Below are positions 6,623 to 9,064 of a stretch of DNA of 9,064 nucleotides, piece by piece. The position numbers and the translations under genes were made by a program. The notes under the pieces are model-generated. The model made no database searches and was not told the DNA's origin. It worked only from the letters and a program-made list of their open reading frames with translations. Origin of the DNA: Thermopetrobacter sp. (GTDB lineage Bacteria > Pseudomonadota > Alphaproteobacteria > Rhizobiales > Aestuariivirgaceae); assembly GCA_011374735.1 (NCBI GenBank), contig DRPD01000091.1:1-9064 (forward strand), written 5' to 3'. The stretch's first letter is position 1; each line of letters opens with the position of its first letter.

Positions 6623-8359
6623 TCAGGGCAGATCGACGAGATTGATCTCGCCCTTCTCGAACGCCTCGCGCACCTTGCTGCGCGCCAGCTTGCCGGAATA
6701 GGTGTAGGCGAGGGTATTGCGGCCCACCAGATAGACCTCGCAGGGCACGCCGATGGCGTGATGCACCCGCGACTTGACCTCCTCGCACAACCGCACGTTC
6801 TCCGCCCGGTCGCGGCTGCGCGCCTCCACCAGCACCACCACCCGTTCCTGCCCGTCCAGGTTCTCCACCCCGAACGCCGCCACCAGCCCGGTGCGCACGC
6901 CGTCCACCTTCTCCGCCGTCCACTCGATGTCATGGGCCCAGATGTTGCGCCCATGATAGAGGATGAGATCCTTCACCCGCCCGGTGATCACCAGCTGGCC
7001 GTTCAGCCAGTAGCCCATGTCGCCGGTTTTCAGGAAGCCGTCCTCGCTCATCGCGATTTCCGTGGCTTCCGGGTTCTTGAAATAGCCGTCCATCAGCGAC
7101 GGGCTCTTCACCTCGATGTGGCCGATCTCCCGCTCGCCCAGCCGCCGCCCCTGATCATCGACGATGCGCACGTCCGTGCCCGGCAGCGGCCGCCCGCAGG
7201 CGATGAAGGCGCGCACGCTCTTCTCGTCGCCGTCGGACTTTGCCGGCACGGCGCGGCGCATGGTCTTGTAGGAATCGCGCTCCACCACGTCGAGCACGAT
7301 GTCCTCTTCCGGTGCGTGCATGCTCACCGCCAGGGTCATTTCCGCCATCCCATAGCTGGGCATGAAGGCGGCGCGCCGAAAGCCGCTGTCGGCGAACTCC
7401 TCGGCGAAGGCCAGCAGCACTTCCGGGCGCACCATGTCGCCGCCCACCCCGGCGATGCGCCAGCGGGAGAGATCGAGCGCCTCGCGCTTCGCCCGCTGTG
7501 CCTGCTTGACCAGCAGTTCATAGGCGAACGACGAACCGAAAGAGATGGTGCAGCGATGCTTCGAGATCAGCCGCACCCACAGCCACGGCCGGCGCGAGAA
7601 ATCGTGCGGCGCCATGTAGTGCATGGAATGCTGGCCCACCAGCGGCGACAGGAAGGAGCCGACCAGCCCCATGTCGTGATAAAGCGGCAGCCACGAGAAG
7701 CCGCGATCCGCCGCCTGCGCGTGAAAGCCGTCGCGCAGGATGGAGGTGGTGTTGGCGCAAATCGCCTGTTGCGAGATGACGATCCCCTTCGGCGCCGAGG
7801 TGGAGCCGGAGGAAAACTGGATGTAGGCCGTCTCGTCCGGCCCCAGCGGTTTCAGATGCGGCGCGCCGCGCGGCTGGCCGGCCAGTTCGTCATAGGCCAG
7901 CACCATCGGCACGTCGGCCTTTAGCGCCGCATCGCGGATCGCGCCCAGATAATCGGGCGAGCCCAGCGCCACGGCGACGCCGGCGGTGCGCATCATCCTG
8001 GCCACGTTCTCCACGTATTCATCGCGCATGCCCAGCCGCGTCATGTAGGGCACCGGGCAGGCGATCAGCCCCGCATACTGGCAGGCGAAGAAGGCGATGA
8101 AGAATTCCGGCTCCGTGGTCGCCATCAGCGCCACCCGGCTGCCGCGCATCAGTCCCTTCTCCAGCAGCCGCCCGGCCATCGCCTTCGCCTGTCGCGCCAT
8201 GTCGGCGTAGGTCATCTCGTGGGCGATGCCGCCGCGCCCGTCATGAAAGGTCAGGGAGTTTCCGCTCAGCGCCGCGTAGTCCAGCGCCTCCGCCAGGGTC
8301 GAGAACCCGCCGGCCCGAAACGGCACCTGTCGTGACGCGTCCGTCCGCTCTTTGGTCAT
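6623..8359 (-). CDS. aasR: Acyl-ACP synthetase / fatty acyl-AMP ligase-like adenylating enzyme
   Basis: A 578-aa ANL-superfamily enzyme that activates a fatty acid with ATP and, by context, loads it onto the neighbouring AcpR. The P-loop-like A3 motif is QFSSGSTSAPKGIVIS (181-196). SWLPLYHDMGLVGSFL (222-237) is characteristic of fatty acyl-AMP ligases. Further motifs are A5 YGMAE (336-340), A7 KTGDMGYW (Asp447) and A10 YSGKLARSK (Lys557). The chosen ATG at 8359 has GGAGGA at 8373-8368 with eight bases between. The longer GTG start at 8377 would place that site inside the coding region. The gene heads the block; a promoter candidate lies 51 bases upstream. In Caulobacter the equivalent is an acyl-ACP rather than acyl-CoA synthetase; which thioester acceptor is used here cannot be read from sequence. 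Confidence 0.88.
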   Translation of the reverse strand: MTKERTDASRQVPFRAGGFSTLAEALDYAALSGNSLTFHDGRGGIAHEMTYADMARQAKAMAGRLLEKGLMRGSRVALMATTEPEFFIAFFACQYAGLIACPVPYMTRLGMRDEYVENVARMMRTAGVAVALGSPDYLGAIRDAALKADVPMVLAYDELAGQPRGAPHLKPLGPDETAYIQFSSGSTSAPKGIVISQQAICANTTSILRDGFHAQAADRGFSWLPLYHDMGLVGSFLSPLVGQHSMHYMAPHDFSRRPWLWVRLISKHRCTISFGSSFAYELLVKQAQRAKREALDLSRWRIAGVGGDMVRPEVLLAFAEEFADSGFRRAAFMPSYGMAEMTLAVSMHAPEEDIVLDVVERDSYKTMRRAVPAKSDGDEKSVRAFIACGRPLPGTDVRIVDDQGRRLGEREIGHIEVKSPSLMDGYFKNPEATEIAMSEDGFLKTGDMGYWLNGQLVITGRVKDLILYHGRNIWAHDIEWTAEKVDGVRTGLVAAFGVENLDGQERVVVLVEARSRDRAENVRLCEEVKSRVHHAIGVPCEVYLVGRNTLAYTYSGKLARSKVREAFEKGEINLVDLP

Positions 8360-8367
8360 GTTCAGTA

Positions 8368-8373
8368 TCCTCC
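8368..8373 (-). promoter_or_regulatory. Shine-Dalgarno deciding the aasR start
   Basis: GGAGGA with eight bases before the ATG at 8359. It would fall inside the reading frame if the GTG at 8377 were used, so the ATG is preferred. An upstream TCCTC within GAGTCCTC (8402-8395) could pair with GAGGA and mask it. Confidence 0.7.
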
Positions 8374-8409
8374 GCACCCCCCACCCCCGCTTTGAGGACT
8401 CAGGCGCGC

Positions 8410-8437
8410 ATTATAGTGGCCAAACAAGGAGAATCAA
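8410..8437 (-). promoter_or_regulatory. Candidate sigma70-type promoter for the aasR-cerR-acpR-spt block
   Basis: On the minus strand TTGATT (8437-8432) and a perfect TATAAT (8415-8410) are separated by 16 bases. The -10 overlaps the TAA stop (8413-8411) of the permease gene. A start about seven bases downstream would give a leader of roughly 40 bases before aasR. An exact TATAAT is conspicuous in such GC-rich DNA. Spacing and -35 (4 of 6) are acceptable. There is no direct evidence of activity. Confidence 0.55.
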
Positions 8438-9064
8438 CGGAACGGACACCGCCAGCACCACCAATTCCAGCGGCAGCCCCATCCGCCAGTAGTCGCCGAA
8501 GCTGTAGCCGCCCGGGCCCATGATGATGGTGTTGTTCTTGTGCCCGATGGGCGTCAGGAACGCGCAGCTCGCCGCCACCGCCACCCCCATCAGCATGGTA
8601 TCGGGGTTCACGTCAAGCGCCTGCGCCACCTGCACCGCCACCGGCCCCGCCACCAGCACCGTCGCCACGTTGTTCAACATGTCCGAAAGCGTCATGGTCA
8701 CCACCATGATGACCAGCAACACCCACAGCGGCGCCAGCCCTTCGGTGGCCCGCAGAATGCCTTCCGCGATCAGCGCCGTGCCGCCGGAGCTTTCCAGCGC
8801 CGCGCCGATGGGGATCAGCGAGGCCAGCAGCACGATCACCGGCCATTCCACCGATTCGTAGATCTGGTTGAGCGAGATGATGCGCAGCGCCACATAGGCG
8901 ATGCCCACCGCCGCCAGCGCCACCGGCAGATAGACCAGATCCACCGCCGCCAGCGAAATGGCCAGCCCGAACAGGCCGATGGCCAGCCACGCCTTCTGGC
9001 GCTGCACCACCGTCGGTGTTCGGCGCTCCACCGGCAGGGCGCCCAGCCACTGCACCGTTTCCTC
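8411..9064 (-). CDS. SLC13-type permease, C-terminal membrane half (5' partial)
   Basis: This is the C-terminal part of an inner-membrane transporter of the SLC13/ArsB-NhaD-like group; many such proteins carry two TrkA-C (RCK_C) domains in the middle. About 218 residues are visible; the frame stays open to the window edge, so the start is beyond it. Hydrophobic segments include KAWLAIGLFGLAISLA, VYLPVALAAVGIAYVAL, WPVIVLLASLIPIGAAL, LWVLLVIMVVTMTLS, and the last LELVVLAVSVPLILLVWPL. Family signatures are SDMLNNVATVLVAGPVA, the ion/substrate hairpin region, and SCAFLTPIGHKNNTIIMGPGGYSFGDYWRMGLPLE. The substrate is not readable: members have been linked to dicarboxylates, sulfate and other anions. 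It ends 51 bases before aasR on the same strand, so read-through into the sphingolipid block is possible. Confidence 0.88.
   Translation of the reverse strand, partial: EETVQWLGALPVERRTPTVVQRQKAWLAIGLFGLAISLAAVDLVYLPVALAAVGIAYVALRIISLNQIYESVEWPVIVLLASLIPIGAALESSGGTALIAEGILRATEGLAPLWVLLVIMVVTMTLSDMLNNVATVLVAGPVAVQVAQALDVNPDTMLMGVAVAASCAFLTPIGHKNNTIIMGPGGYSFGDYWRMGLPLELVVLAVSVPLILLVWPL

Noticed and set aside
5611..6645. A 344-codon plus-strand frame opposite cerR.
   Set aside because: Arg/His/Gln-rich shadow of an SDR gene with intact cofactor and catalytic motifs.
6296..7924. A 542-codon open frame on the plus strand opposite aasR and cerR.
   Set aside because: Its translation is rich in His, Arg, Gln and Ala with no recognisable motif, and it lies opposite a gene with a full set of adenylating-enzyme motifs. 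High GC produces such long antisense frames.
8360..8377. A GTG start for aasR six codons upstream.
   Set aside because: It would place the excellent GGAGGA ribosome site inside the gene; the ATG at 8359 fits that site.

Overview
This is a GC-rich stretch with dense, mostly overlapping genes. It looks like chromosomal DNA of an alphaproteobacterium. Two things point there: a sucB-lpd tail of the 2-oxoglutarate dehydrogenase cluster, and a four-gene ceramide (sphingolipid) block in the gene order I recall from Caulobacter. No genus can be assigned, and there are no RNA genes, transposases, phage genes or CRISPR arrays.

Left half, plus strand (1-3892): the window opens inside sucB, the E2 succinyltransferase of 2-oxoglutarate dehydrogenase. 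It is followed 13 bases later by lpd, the E3 dihydrolipoamide dehydrogenase. A secreted S11-family D-Ala-D-Ala carboxypeptidase-like protein (439 aa) comes next, with its own Shine-Dalgarno about 50 bases after lpd. It keeps the SxxK and KTG motifs but lacks the Asn of the SxN motif, and it carries a SPOR-like region and a Lys/Arg-rich tail.

Middle (3893-4139): a 247-base gap between convergent genes is packed with inverted repeats. They are a nested imperfect pair in an AT-rich stretch, a perfect 17-bp hairpin, and a perfect 27-bp inverted repeat capped by two small hairpins, which gives a T- or Y-shaped fold. Termination of the two converging operons is the simplest role, although no repeat has a good T-tract.

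Right half, minus strand (4140-8359): transcription runs aasR (acyl-ACP synthetase/fatty acyl-AMP ligase type), cerR (SDR reductase), acpR (dedicated acyl carrier protein), spt (serine palmitoyltransferase). The last three genes overlap by ATGA. In this pathway AasR loads a fatty acid onto AcpR, Spt condenses acyl-AcpR with serine to 3-ketosphinganine, and CerR does the keto reduction. The ceramide synthase (N-acyltransferase) is not in the window. A good sigma70-type promoter (TTGATT-16-TATAAT) sits across the stop codon of the upstream gene and probably drives the block.

Right edge (8411-9064, minus strand): the C-terminal membrane half of an SLC13-type permease, which continues beyond the window.
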